Counted from the stretch's first letter, positions 34,258 through 47,365 are shown. The stretch: 64,000 nt of DNA from Mytilus edulis (GCF_963676685.1 NC_092347.1:90832592-90896591), one strand, 5' to 3'. Numbers and translations are program-made. The notes: a model not told the origin generated them from the sequence alone.

Positions 34258-37200
34258 TTAAAAAAAGTCATGAAATCGTGATGGAACACGAATTTGTCTA
34301 TTAGATCTAGTTGTTATCACTGGGGTTATCCCTCTTTCAATGTCACTATCAGAACATGCAGAATGGTTAATAGCATCTTGTTCAGAGTCCGATTCAGCTT
34401 CAGAGACAGATCCAGCGTCAGTGTCTATTTCAGATTCAGATTCATACTGTTCCATAACAAGATCGTCATTTTCATCATCAACTAATTCCTCCTCCTCAAC
34501 TACCAGATTTGATGCAATTGCTCTCTTAACTGCCTGAACCTTCTCATGCTTATATTTAAAATAGCCCAGCTGTTTATGAATTATGTATTTGTCAAGAATA
34601 GACACTGTTTGTTTATCAATATTATTATTTTCAAACATGTCTACCCAGTCATAATCTTCAAATCCTTTAGCCCCTTCATCTTGTCTCTTTTGTTGATGTT
34701 CACTTGTTCTTTTCTCTCTGTCTGATTTGAGTGTTTCCATATGCAGTATATAGTTCTTAACAATTTGTTTGGGAACTATAAACTTCTTACTGAACACCTC
34801 AATTTCATTATCATCAACACTTGAAATCTCTCCTTCGCTAAACATTTTTTTTAAGTTTGATCTAGGTTGGAAATCGTCATGTCTTCTCTGGACTCCATCG
34901 ATAGAAGTTGGTGTGTCTTTGTGCTGAAGATAATGAAATTGAGGTAGCTGTTCATAATCTGGGTATGGTCTTGGCACAGGTGGCATCAATTCATTGCCAA
35001 ATAGATTAGAATTTTGAGAGTTCTTGCAGAAATCACATTCCTGTCCAAGTAATCTACACTGATACTTGCGGTACTGTAGATAAAGGTCACCTTGTTCAAT
35101 GTGACTGGCAATAAAGTTGAAAATTTTGTTAAAATATCCATGTCCAGGAACATTATTTTTTCCCGATTTCGATGACTCACAAAATCTTTTCAAGTACTTT
35201 CCGTTCCAGAAGAAATGGTTATCTATAAAATAAAATAAAAAGTCTTTTCTTTTTGCTGGAATACACTGTCCAGTATTATACTAATATAATTATAAACAAT
35301 ACAAGGTGAATGTCTGACAGTAGAAGTCAAACTTTTTAGTTTGAGGCTGAGAAACTTGGAAAGGGCATTTTTCTAGTTTTCATTGTGTTGAATACAAAAA
35401 AGTTGTTCACCATCTCTTCAAAGCTGATTATTTATTGATGGAATTTATTTTATGATGATTTCTAATAATAAAAAATATGCAAGAAGGCCCCAGCAATTGA
35501 TAAATTTATATATACTATATCTGGTCAATTTCAATGAAATATGGCTGTGACTCTAAGAAAACATAACATCAACAACATTAGGTTTGTGACAATGGTTGGC
35601 CGTTATACCACACCTTCTCATTCTAATTTAAATTTTTTTTGAAAATTTTTTTTTGAACATTCAAAGAGAATAATGTTAAACATCAATCTGTCTATTGAAA
35701 TACATATAAGCCAAGGTGCTATCTTGAAGGCTGTACTAATAGTACTTTAACCTATAATTACTCACATCAACTTCATTTTGGCTTTCATTGAAAACTGTCT
35801 CATTGCAATTGGCAATCATACCACATTTTCTTATTTTTGTATAGATCACCACAGAACATCTTATTTTTAAGTTATGCTAACATTACCTAGATGTTCAGTT
35901 ACATATGCATGTAAGTATCCTCCTGCTGGATCTCTGGCATCATCTATTCGTAGTCTTATTTCATTTGAAACTGCCCAAGCATTTTTTTGCATGGTTTCTG
36001 ATTTTTTGTGCTCTACTTCTTTTGCGGACAATTCTTGAACCTCTTCTCTGGACATTTTCTCAAAGGGTTCAAAATAATCCCATCTGAGTGAAGCCCCATC
36101 TACTAATGCATCTCCTGTAAAATAAGACACTATCTTCAACAAAATTTATCTAAATTGCTTGAAAATTGATTATATTATTAAAGACCCTATTGAAATGAAC
36201 TTTATTTTATTTTGTTTGGTGTAAATTTTTTATCGTGTATCAAAAAATATATTCATATTTTTTATACTTTAATATAAAGACTAGTATGTATTAACTTATT
36301 CAACATTATTTAATGGTTTAATATAATCAACCCCTTAAAAATCAAATGGCTATCATGGTTTAATAGATAGATTTAACACATTGATACACATATTTGCTTT
36401 TGACAATTTTTTTTGTATCAAACATACATATATAAATTTCACTTTAGTATTAAGAATTTCAAATTAAGCATTTTTTTATCAGATACAAAAAAAAAACCAA
36501 ATTAATCATAGAGTTTGATAATTTTCACTTTTAAATGAGTTAAGAACAAAAAAACATAGAAGAAATCAAGTGATTTCATTCACTTTTAAACTTTAGTTAC
36601 AGTTAAACGTTTCGTATATAAAAGACTCATCAGTGACGCTCAAATCAAAATAATTGAAAGGCCAAATAAAGTAAAAATGACAAAACATTCTAACCTATAG
36701 CACTATTGGTCCGCTCTGCTTCATTCTGTGCAGAATCTCCAGATGCCCTATCAATTCTTACTCTTCTGACCATATTTTGGATGCGACACAACTCTGCAAA
36801 TCTAAACCTTACAGCTAAATTATTTACACCAACGCCTGGTCCTGCATCTGTGTATTCTGCGATCACAGTATTTACAGAGGGAAGATTAAGACTGTCTATT
36901 TTGTCTAAGAGAGTGTCACAATTACTGGTTAGAGTCTTTATATGATTTTCTATCTCATTAAAATGGTCAACATCATCTGTTTTCAAACATTCTGTCACTG
37001 AATTAATAGACTGAAGAACAATTTGAATAATGTTGTCTACCTCAGCTGGTTTATTCCATTCAGCTAGTGTTGATGTTATTCTCTGTTTTAAATGTGTCAT
37101 CCTCTTCTCCTCATAAGACTTAAATTCATTGCCACCACTCTTTAGTGAGGTCAGATCTTCTTCATTATAACTGTCTTTGACATTAAAGATGATGTCTCTG

Positions 37201-40200
37201 ACAATAGCATACTTTGTTCTGTCTTGTTTCGTATAAAGTATGTCAGATTTTAACTCAAAGATGTCTGGATCTTCATACCTTAATCTGATTAGATCACTTG
37301 CCCAGACACAACCAGAGCTTCCAACATAAAATTTTGGACGAATAATGACATGGCTGTGGTCTGTATTCTTCACTAGCTTATCATTCCCTGAAATAAACAA
37401 TAACATCTTTATTACATTGACTTTTTTGGAATTTAAAAAATATATGCAGAGTTTTAGTATAATATACGATGCATTCATCTGTATGAAACATACAGTGACA
37501 TACCAGACAATTAAATATATGTTGCAAATTGTCTCCTTTGATTTATAGCACATTTAATAATTGAATGAAATCAGGAAATAAAGTGTAGAATTCATTAAGA
37601 AAGATTTATGAAACCTTCTATATCTTATTTTGTTTATAGTTTAGGCCTCTGATTCTGGGGGGTGGACCCCCCTCCCATTTGACGACGATCAATGCATTTG
37701 AATGGGGACATATATTTGGAACTTGGTTTGGAACCCCACTTTTGAAAATGGCTGGTTCCACCCCTCATGGTGTAGCTTTAATACTATGCAATCAGAGTCA
37801 AGTGTGTGCTCCCTGTTGAAGTCTGCATGGCTATATATAAATGCTTAAATAAGATTTTTTTTTCATTTTATATCCACAATATTTTTAAATAAGAAATTAA
37901 ATCCATAACAAAAAATTATTGCCTTATATCATAAACAGAACAGTACTACTTCAATGATATTCGGTCTTGGATTGAAAGTTGATTCATTGGCAATCATTTG
38001 TACCAAATCTTCTTATTTCTGTATAGATCACCACAGAACATGCACATACCAGTGTCATTTAATATTGAAAGAAAGATAATTACCCTCAATATTTTCTGTT
38101 TTCCATGTCATTACTCGAAATGAGCTTGGTGTTTGGTAAACCTCAGAGGTCCCAAAGTCGTGTTGTGGAAGTTTTCTTTGTTTACTTTCATCAGATACTT
38201 GCAAAATTTTTCCACATTTTGTATCTCGTAATCCAACTAAAAAATCAATGTTAAATAAAATTTAATAGAGCTATAGCTACTTATAAGAATATAAGGTATA
38301 CATGTTTATGACACAAATATATATTTCACATGTAAATACAAATAAAAAATAAAGAGGCAGTAGCAACGGTTTTCCAAAGAAAAATAGTCTATTATTTTTT
38401 AAGAATATGATGTATCTTGTATATAAATACGAGCAAAGGATATTTTTATGTGCAATATATAGCTTTATTGTTGTGAAAAAAATCATTTTTTATAAGCAGA
38501 ATCCATTTTTATAATCCAAAAATCCACGCCCACCCATATGCACATAATCAAAGGATAACCTAAGACTGTGCATGCTCATATTTGTGCTTCAATAGATCAA
38601 CCATATAAAAGGTATATATATATATTAACATGTGGATTTATAAAACCAGAAAATTTTTAAAATATGTATCGGCTGTGACTTAATTCTTACTACACTTTTT
38701 ATATGACATGACCATAAAGGGCACATTCTGTTTATAATTAATGAACCTTGGTTAAACAAACATTAGTGTTTTAATGCCAAGTTATGTTCATAAGAGTTCT
38801 AAAATTAACATGAAACACATTTTTTCTTTCATATTTTTAGAATATTCATTTATAAACCTTCACCAAAAATATGATTTTCTTTGCCTCTGCCTCTTTAAAT
38901 AGTATTACATGATCCTTTCAATGTCATATGTCAACATATTGTCTTGAACTTGCATGAAATTTTGCCAATGGACATTTAACAAACAACAATCAATCAATCA
39001 TTATTCATCTCAATCAACCAGTTCACACATCACTGATTAAAGAATGTAACCAAAGATTTGCTTATATTTTTTTCAAACAAACTATTATATGTTACAATCG
39101 GAGAAATGAGGCAATAATTTATTTGCTTTTCTCTTTGTGGATTCATCTTAAATTACATATCCATCCAGATCACTGTTTTTATTTTTATGTGAAAAAAATG
39201 TTTTAAACATGTTAAATATTTATAAAAAAATTTCTTTTCATTTTTATATTATTACCATCAGTTCCTGGTCTAACATAAGCTTTATCTTCAAATGATATTT
39301 CTATCCCAGCTGGAAAAAATATACTCCTGCTTCCAAACATGTCTGTTCTGTTTAACTTGATATGAGCCCTTTGGTGGTGTGTCAGTTCTGTTTCATGATC
39401 TTCTGTCTTGGGTGGCTTCTTTGCACAAAATAACCAATCTCCTGTAAAAAAAAATTGACTATGGTATATAAAATTTTATTTTAAAATATGCTAGGCATCC
39501 TTATCAACAATCATTTGTTTTTTTCCTACTCATTTTATGATACATTATCATAAAAAAAATTGCAAGAACTGTTAGATTTTACATTTTTAGCTGGCTATCT
39601 TGCAGGTTTATATGATAGTCAAAGATGTAATGCATGTCTGCAAACAAAAAGTATAAGCCTGGTAGTACCTTTGATACATATTTAGAAATTTTCTTCATTA
39701 TCATATTTTCAAATATTAAATACTGTAGCTCAGCTGTATTAATGCCTAAAAAAATATAGACATTCTAAATAATAATCAATGCATATATTTACATGTCCGA
39801 AGTAAGGAGGAAATTTAATATTGTAGTGTTTGTAGCTTGATACTGTAGTTTACATTTGTTTTTCTGTTGTTTATAATTATAAGTTAACAGTTTAACTAAT
39901 GTTCATTCATACTGTATACATGTATGACATGTCTGTTAATTTTTTTTCTGCAGCTTTGAATTTTTACCACTTATACATGTACATTTGTATGTGTTATAGT
40001 CAAATAAGTGTTTGGATTAAATATTAAAATACAAACTATTTTTTTGAAAAATATATACCTTTATGCTTTCGTCCTTCAATTGTGTTTACTTTTTTTGGTC
40101 GTGCTCTTAGCCACACAGTTCTAGCAGATTTGATAAGACGTTTTCCTCGCTTGTGAAGATTGTAGTTTGCAATTGATAACAAATCTCTGGATTTTACTCT

Positions 40201-41352
40201 ATGATTCAAGTACAATACACTATCATGACGTCTACCATGAGCTGAACTCTTCGATTCTATTGCATTTGCTATAAATCTTTCATCATTATAATCTAGAAGA
40301 GGTTTTGGTCCTGCTCCTAATCTTCGTAACTTTACTCTATTGTCTCTGATCAACTTTTTAGCAAGCCTTCCAACAGCTTGATTGAATCTTTGAGAGTTGT
40401 ACTTGTCTTCATGGAGGTATAGATTTGTTTTATTCTTTATTATTTCTTGTAGCATGTCGACCTTACACTCTACATCTGATCTTCTCATTTGACTGAGTTT
40501 ACTGCAGTCTTTAGTTTGAATAGAATTTAATTCAGACTGTTTTGATTCTATTTCTTCATTTAATCGAAGGTTTATCATATCAGTTGCAGCCATTAATGCA
40601 TTGTTAACCTCACATTGAATTAATCCAAGTTTTTCAAGATCTTTCAGTGCTGTTTCAGGGTTTATTCCTACGCCAGAAAGTGCATCACGAGACTAGAAAT
40701 TTGCTAATAGTGCTTTAACAACACTTCTATCATGTTCACTATCTAAGGTTTTCAACATGCTCTGAGTGAAATCATAATCAAGTTGCTGTTGTTTTTTAAA
40801 TGCAGTTATGCCTATAAATTGTTCATCTTCACAAAGCTTCTTAAATATTGAAGTCAGAGAAACATAGTCACTATCTAGAATTATGTAACATTTTTGGGTT
40901 TTTATATTTGTGTAAATGATACTTCGAATACCATGAATCTGGTGCATTAAATCATCCTTAAGTCTTGTATGTACATCATCCAATCTACATTGTATGGGAA
41001 TACTAGCAATGTCAGCATATAGTTCAGCAGCAATTTTAAAGTCAAGTATTCCAAATGGGATTAACTGTAGTTCATCATCATTTTTATCTATGTCAGTAGT
41101 TTCATAATTTGATGGTAAATTAAGCATTTCAAAGATACATATGAGAGCATCCAATCGTCGACAGAAGCTTTTTGAAGAGGATTCATTGCGTAGAGATTGT
41201 AAGCGGAGAAGATTGTGTTCGACTTTACAAGTTTGTAGAGATTTATATAATTGATTTTCGATCACCTTGGATGTTTTTCTTAAGTAAGATCGTTTTTCAG
41301 AAAAACTTTGTCCTGCATTTTCACTCACAAAGGGTTTTGTTCCAATGTTCAT
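34258..41352 (-). CDS. Six-exon DDE-type transposase, one in-frame TAG
   Basis: Exons (minus): 41352-40059, 39441-39256, 38236-38084, 37387-36695, 36114-35887, 35222-34258. All five introns are GT..AG and phase 1. The join gives 1173 codons including the stop. Exon 1 holds an N-terminal helical region and, at ~330-431, a basic DNA-binding-like region (GAGPKPLLDYNDERF..SAHGRRHDS..RARPKK). The acidic triad is probably D484 (EDKAYVRPGTD), D725 (EYTDAGPGVGV) and E769 (NEAERTNS), a D-43-E spacing. Exon 6 has a coiled/basic region, then EDYDWVDMF and LDKYIIHKQLGYFKY, resembling a SAP-like DNA-binding end, and an acidic tail. TAG at 40693-40695 (codon 220) lies in an otherwise continuous frame. The protein should cut and join the element ends in the nucleus. 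I recall similar unnamed proteins in cnidarians and bivalves. Confidence 0.85.
36603..36641 (-). ncRNA. Decayed hammerhead-like motif in a transposase intron
   Basis: Minus strand: GCGTCA-CTGATGA-GTCTTTTATATAC-GAAAC, then GTTTAAC in place of the GCGCGTC cleavage segment. The core halves survive; the cleavage triplet and stem II do not. Body sequence (GAAAGGCCAAATAAAGTA) follows to 36680. Confidence 0.5.
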
Positions 41353-41826
41353 TTTTATCTTTGATGTACATATTAAAATTGACAGTCAATCGTTCATTTA
41401 TATGTAATATTACACTTAAAGCAATATTTGAATTTAAAAGTTTTTCTTGTACATTTCATTCTTAAATACATCTTGAGCTAAAAGAGGATTCTGGAGTCAC
41501 ATTTTGAGAAATAAATACTATATAAAAGTCAAACTTCACCGCTCTTACTGGTGCCGGAAGTAAATAAGAAATATAAAAATTAGTACAAATCTGGAATGGA
41601 CAAATTTCTTTCCGGAAACGACTGAAAGAACGTCAAAAAGCAAATTGATTTTTTTTATTTTAAGATATATCAAATATTAATATGAAATTCTTTGATAAAA
41701 CGTACGTACTATAAAAAATCTAGCCACGCACATTTGTAAAAAAAAAGTATTCCCGATATGATGGACCGGATTTTAGAACCTTTACCGGTATCGACAATAT
41801 TTTTAGAATACGACTTGGTTCCTTCA

Positions 41827-43931
41827 GGGAAAACGGTAGTATTTAATTTTCCCAGCATTAGGTTGGCCTTTTGTGTACCCAAGGCAGGTGAAGGAAGTCA
41901 AATTAGGAGCGCTGTGATTGGATGTAAGGGTACAATATATTTTTTTATTTATCTATGAATAACTGCAGTGTGTATATTTACAATATAAATTTTAAAACCT
42001 ATTGAAATATTTTCTAGAGAATTATTCGAAAAGACTTGCAAAATTTCATAAATTTGGTGCAAAATGACGGTGGGCATGGATAACATAAACAAGCTCCGTT
42101 GGAAGTTGGTCATGATACTATTTGGCTTTAATTTTTAAAACAGAGTAATAAAGTACTAACACAACATATAACTGTTTTATCCAGGTTTTTATCTTAAAAA
42201 GTGGTAAATTTAGAAAATGTTAACATTGTCGCCTATGGCAGAATAAATAGTACCGTTTTCCCTATACTGAAGATAGCAAGGGAAATCAAAGTCACTCAAA
42301 CTTCAATTCTTTTATACTATTTTGAAGCTTTTGATTAGTACATTTGATTTTTATCACAAAGAATAGAATTTTTTCACTGAGACCAATACTGTGTTGAGAA
42401 AAGTGCTGAGTCATCATGATAGGTCAAATTGATTGGTAATGATATAAAACTTTATTCTAGGATATCAATATTAACTATATTGTGTAAAATGCACCATATT
42501 ATAGTTCTTTTGTATTTGATTTCACCTTTCGCAATGATTTTTTCAATTGGAAACATCAGAATTCAAGTCGCGACAAATATTTTTTACTGAAATGTTTGCC
42601 TTTTTTGCTGCGTAATTCCCTAAATGTATAACTTGGGTATTTCTGTAAACATAATCTATTAAAATGGGAAATTGTCTGGTTTAGTTTGTACTGTTTATGG
42701 AATTAGGCAATATTTGGTCACATTGAAAGCATTTTCAGTGTTAGAATTGTTCATCTAAGAAAAAAAGAGGCCCACTTGAGGCTAAATTTACATAGAATTT
42801 ATACTCTCCTGTGTAAAGAATTGTTCACATTCTTGATAATGCATGCAGCAAATATTTCAAAAGTGCTTCATTTTGTAGTTTCTTTCTTTTATTATATCAG
42901 ACATAAATAATTTTTCATTTCCTACTGTTTGAAAGGACTTTTGTTGGAAATTAATACTCCCAAGGGACATAATTCAGCTTTTTCATTGATTAATACAGGC
43001 AACAAAGGCAACTTTACAGCTGAGTAGTTTGCATATTTAATGTTTAAAGTGTCTAATATCTTTGTTTTCATCATCTCAAGACAGAATAATAGATTTTATA
43101 ACAAGCTCTAAAAATTTTAACCACAATATGGCATATACTAAAGCATGGAATGGAGATTAGTATGAAAAATCTTGAATTTGTGCATTTCTTGTAAATTTTT
43201 GATCAAATGAATACAAATTGAATGGAACTGTCCATTTTATCTGTTTAAATGGAACTATTTATCATTCTTTTTAAATAAGATAAGATATGATTGGATACAG
43301 GTTGTTTATTAAGGCTTTTCTTCAAGAAGTAGAGAATGAGGTAAACCAGCATGTAGGGGTGGGCACATAAAATGATCTATGTTTCTTTAAGTACTGGGGA
43401 CATACAAGTATTTATTATAGCCAAGGTTTTCACAATAGCCCAGTATTGCATTAATAATGTCATAAGAATTCTTTATATCTTTATGTCACAGTATAGGGAA
43501 AACGGTAGTATTTAATTTTCCCAGCATTAGGTTGGCCTTTTGTGTACCCAAGGCAGGTGAAGGAAGTCAAATTAGGAGCGCTGTGATTGGATGTAAGGGT
43601 ACAATATATTTTTTTATTTATCTATGAATAACTGCAGTGTGTATATTTACAATATAAATTTTAAAACCTATTGAAATATTTTCTAGAGAATTATTCGAAA
43701 AAACTTGCAAAATTTCATAAATTTGGTGCAAAATGACGGTGGGCATGGATAACATAAACAAGCTCCGTTGGAAGTTGGTCATGATACTATTTGGCTTTAA
43801 TTTTTAAAACAGAGTAATAAAGTACTAACACAACATATAACTGTTTTATCCAGGTTTTTATCTTAAAAAGTGGTAAATTTAGAAAATGTTAACATTGTCG
43901 CCTATGGCAGAATAAATAGTACCGTTTTCCC
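41827..43931. mobile_element. Nested composite: two 436-bp direct repeats around 1.23 kb, TSD TTCA
   Basis: 41827-42262 and 43496-43931 have the same length and differ at about one position (AAAAGACTTG versus AAAAAACTTG). Each unit begins GGGAAAACGGTAGTATTTAA and ends AATAAATAGTACCGTTTTCCC, so it has its own short TIRs. TTCA lies before the first and after the second copy (41823-41826, 43932-43935). The inner segment starts TATACTGA and ends CAGTATA. It sits between the two divergent genes of the host transposon, 45 bp before the plus-strand ATG, so it probably disrupts their shared promoter region. Confidence 0.88.
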
Positions 43932-43975
43932 TTCACCCGAATTTTCGTAATGGAATCAGTTTATTATTAATAAAA

Positions 43976-46068
43976 ATGTCAGAAGACAGAAGAGGGCAAC
44001 TTCGAGGTTCATGTCAACTTTGTGACTGTGTCGAATATGAACTGCCAGTAGAAGGGCACAATTGTTCATATTGCGGTGATCCACCAGCAAGACATCAACT
44101 TATTGAACCAGAAATTGAGACAGAATCAAATAATAATGCAGAGAAATGTACAGGTATGTACGAAAATCAAAAGGAAAACAGACTGAACATTTAAATATTT
44201 TGCTAAATATATGAATAGGGGATAGTATCCTGTCTACAAAGGTGCACACATTTTCAGTACATGGTACCAAGGCTGTCCAGTTTTCATATAAAGTATAGCA
44301 ATGCAATTCAATTGTACATGCTGTCAGATATAAAATTTTCTTGGCAGATGAGAGAAAAGTTTCGCACTCCATATCCCTATTTCAACTAGTCATTCTGTGG
44401 CCATTTTATAGCTTTTATATTTTAATTTGAGTGAATGACTGAAGCAAGATGCCTTTAATAGGTCACCTCCACTCCTTATAAAAATTTCTTGAACTGGCAT
44501 TAAAAAAAGACCTCAATGTGAAGCTTTGACTCTCACATTAAAATATAAAAGCTATAAAATGGCCACAGAATGACTAGTTGAAATAGGGATATGGAGTGCC
44601 AGTGATTACAGAATGGGTTCAATGTTGTTTGTGCTATTTTATAGTATATAATATAATCAGATTCAAACTTTAATATCAAGTGACAAAATCTACTCTAAAA
44701 TAACAAACAAGCAATTCAAATGAAATGAAGTGTCATATACTTACATTTATAATGATATTAAAATACATATATGTACATGTAGGTACAGGCATTTTCAATT
44801 TGCACAAGTATTAAAGAATGACAGGTTTATAAACCAGAGGTAATTGATATAGTCAGTCATGTACATGTAGTGCATATATGCTAAACTGATCAAGATATTT
44901 TTATTAAACCAATGAAAATTCCCAAAATTTGAGGGATACAATCTATTAAATGACATTATAATACATTCTACAAAGCACAACATAGATGATTAGAATAATA
45001 GAGTGATTTAGGAACCTTTAAACAAGAACATTTTAACAAAGTGTAACAATGTCATTTGATTTTTCCTACTTGTGTATTATACCATTGTGTCATTTTTGTA
45101 TGTACATGTAAGCAGTGTAAAAATTATTTATATGTTTTTGTTTTCTATTTTAAGATTTAAATGAGGTTCCTGCTTCTTCTATAAAACCCAGATGCAAGCC
45201 ATGGGAAAACACAGCTTTGGGCTGGATAAATTGCCCAACAAGGCCATCAGCAATTTATTATAATTCGATTTTTCCTGAATTCTATCAGAGCTTTTGGCCA
45301 TTTTATCCAGACCAAAAGCAATTCAAGAAAGCATTTATAATGGAAAGAAGCCGTCAGTTGAACATAAATGACAAAATTGCATCTATCAGTAAAAAAATCA
45401 AGTATATTATTAGTGAAAATCCTGCCTGTGTTGGCAAATTTATGATATCAGGTGATCATTACACACCAAAACCTGGAGATAGATATATCATTAAAAACAA
45501 CAGGGATACCACTGAGAATCTTAAAGTGCTTGTCGAGATGATTGAATCAGAAGTCACAAACCATGATTCAAGTCTTTTCATAAATAGTGGCAGAAAATTG
45601 AAATCAGGTAGAGATTGCCACCATACCTATAACAACTACATAAAGAAGGAACTAGCAACTTTAAAGACACAATTAATGGATTTAAACAATAGTTTAGACA
45701 AATATGAAAAGAAATATCTAGCAATTTGGGTGCATAAAAATAAGCCATCAAGGATCACTGATGCGAAAAGAAAAACAAATAACAAATTCAAATCAGAAAA
45801 AAGGTGAAAGCAACATATATTAAATAAAGTTTTAAATGTATTTATATCACTTGGAGGGGATGCAGATGGGGATTATTATAGTCCAACATATGGCATTCCT
45901 CAAATTACCAGCTTGGAAATACCACTAGAAGATTTAACACATAGATATTTGACAGATTGTTTAGAATTACTGGTCAAGGATGGTTGCTTTGCCGAATCAG
46001 CTTTAGAAGATGTACAGTTGTTCTTGGCAAAGCAAAAAAGGGAAAATTTTAACAGTACTATGGCATAA
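43976..46068 (+). CDS. Second transposon gene: N-terminal zinc-cluster protein, one in-frame TGA
   Basis: Exon 1 43976-44153, exon 2 from 45155. The donor CAG|GTATGT and acceptor TTCTATTTTAAG are good, and the intron is phase 1 like those of the transposase. Residues 13-40 hold CQLCDC..CSYCGDPPARH, a CXXCXC-x11-CXXC-x6-H cluster that could bind zinc. A lysine-rich middle with a probable coiled coil (KKELATLKTQLMDLNNSLDK) follows. TGA at 45805-45807 (codon 277) ends a 276-residue product, but the same frame then stays open for 86 codons to TAA at 46066-46068, with protein-like sequence (LEIPLEDLTHRYLTDCLELL). The full protein was therefore probably 363 residues. It may be a DNA-binding partner of the transposase; this is inferred from position. 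I do not recognise a named family. Confidence 0.78.
44364..44599. mobile_element. 236-bp MITE with 63-bp TIRs in the zinc-cluster gene intron
   Basis: 44364-44426 (GCACTCCATATCCCTATTTC onward) and 44537-44599 are reverse complements with little or no mismatch. The spacer is ~110 bp. No clear target duplication was found. Confidence 0.85.
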
Positions 46069-46084
46069 TTGTTATTTAAATTAA

Positions 46085-46675
46085 CCATTTTTTGCTTTGC
46101 TTTGCTAAGAACAACTTGCATGTTTCAAAGCTTATTCCAAACTATCAGTCAAATAGCTGTGTGTTTAATCTTCTAGTGGTATTTACACCACACACTCAAA
46201 TTTAACTTGTTTTATAGTTTAAGAATTTATTTACAATACAACATACTGTAAGTCTTAATAATGTTTAGGAATTTAATTTTAAACACACTGTAAATTTGTT
46301 ATGTTTAAGATTTATCATGTTTCTTTACAATACAATTATAAAAGTTGTTTTTATGTTTTACCATTTGTTTTGTTATGTTTAATTTATAGTTTTCCAGATA
46401 TTTTATTTATACAGACAATGCTCAATAATTATGTACATTTATTTGTAAGTAATTTTATATTTTCTTTAAAATTAAAAGTGCCAAACATTTATTTTTCATA
46501 TTTTAGTTTCAAATTTTTCTTGCTTTGCTTTGCTATTAAAGAACAACTGTACATTTTCTGAAGCTAATTCCAAACTATCAGTCAAATAGCTATGTGTTCA
46601 ATCCTCTAGTGGTATTTACACAACCCAAATTTAAGTTGTAATTCTTTTAATGTTTAAGAATTTAATTTTGTTATT
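46085..46675 (+). repeat. Imperfect direct repeat, ~430-bp period, in the transposon right arm
   Basis: TTGCTTTGCTTTGCTAAGAA, TTCCAAACTATCAGTCAAAT and CTAGTGGTATTTACACCACA at 46090-46200 recur at 46520-46625 with small changes. Confidence 0.75.
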
Positions 46676-46679
46676 TTAT

Positions 46680-47365
46680 TAAAGTTTAAGCATTTATTTT
46701 CCATATGTTATGTTATGTTTAATTTACAAACCATTGTTAATAGTTTTCCAGATATTTTATTTATACAGATAATACAGTTTGTAATTTAGATAATAATAAT
46801 GTACTATATTAAAAGCAATTTGATATTTTTTTTAAAGTGCCAAACATTTATTTTTCTTATTTTACATTGTTTTAGTTTCAACATTCTTTTTTTTCATTTT
46901 AATACATTTGAGTTTAATGTTTTGATTCTCCTTTACTTTTATAAACAAAAATGTGAGTACAATATACATGTACATGTGTACAAATAGGTTGTATATACAT
47001 TGTACATGAACATTTTATACATTTATATGTTGGTCAGTATTTCATTTTTTTAAATGATAATTAAAAGCATAAACACACAAAAATATATTGAAGCACTGTA
47101 TTAGGCTAATTTGTATTAGATTATATTGTGTTTTTTTTTTTTAAGTTATTTTTTTCTCACAGAAATCACAAATATATGTATTGAAAAGAACATTTTATAT
47201 ACCTTTAAACATGTTGCATTCAGATAATATATAAGTATATGAACTAACATTATCTCAAGCCATCGATATGTTAAATGTGCTGTTATTCAATTTGATTTTA
47301 ATAAATAGTTTTAATCTTTTTTACTCTGATTTAATTATTTTTTATGCACACGCAAAGGTGTTTTA
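46680..47365. other. Transposon right arm without genes
   Basis: Very AT-rich; nothing coding is recognised. Confidence 0.5.

Noticed and set aside
41758..41958. 66-codon frame starting MMDRILEPLPVST
   Set aside because: It runs into the 436-bp nested element at 41827, and its second half is element sequence repeated at 43496. Not a conserved gene.
41827..43931. Miniature LTR retrotransposon (TRIM)
   Set aside because: The 436-bp repeats have their own inverted ends, do not start TG or end CA, and there is no purine-rich tract before the right copy or obvious primer-binding site after the left one. Not fully excluded.
44100..44372. 90-codon minus-strand frame
   Set aside because: Antisense to exon 1 and intron of the zinc-cluster gene and overlapping a MITE arm. 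No support.
45900..46121. 73-codon minus-strand frame
   Set aside because: Antisense to the in-frame continuation of the zinc-cluster gene, which reads as protein on the plus strand.
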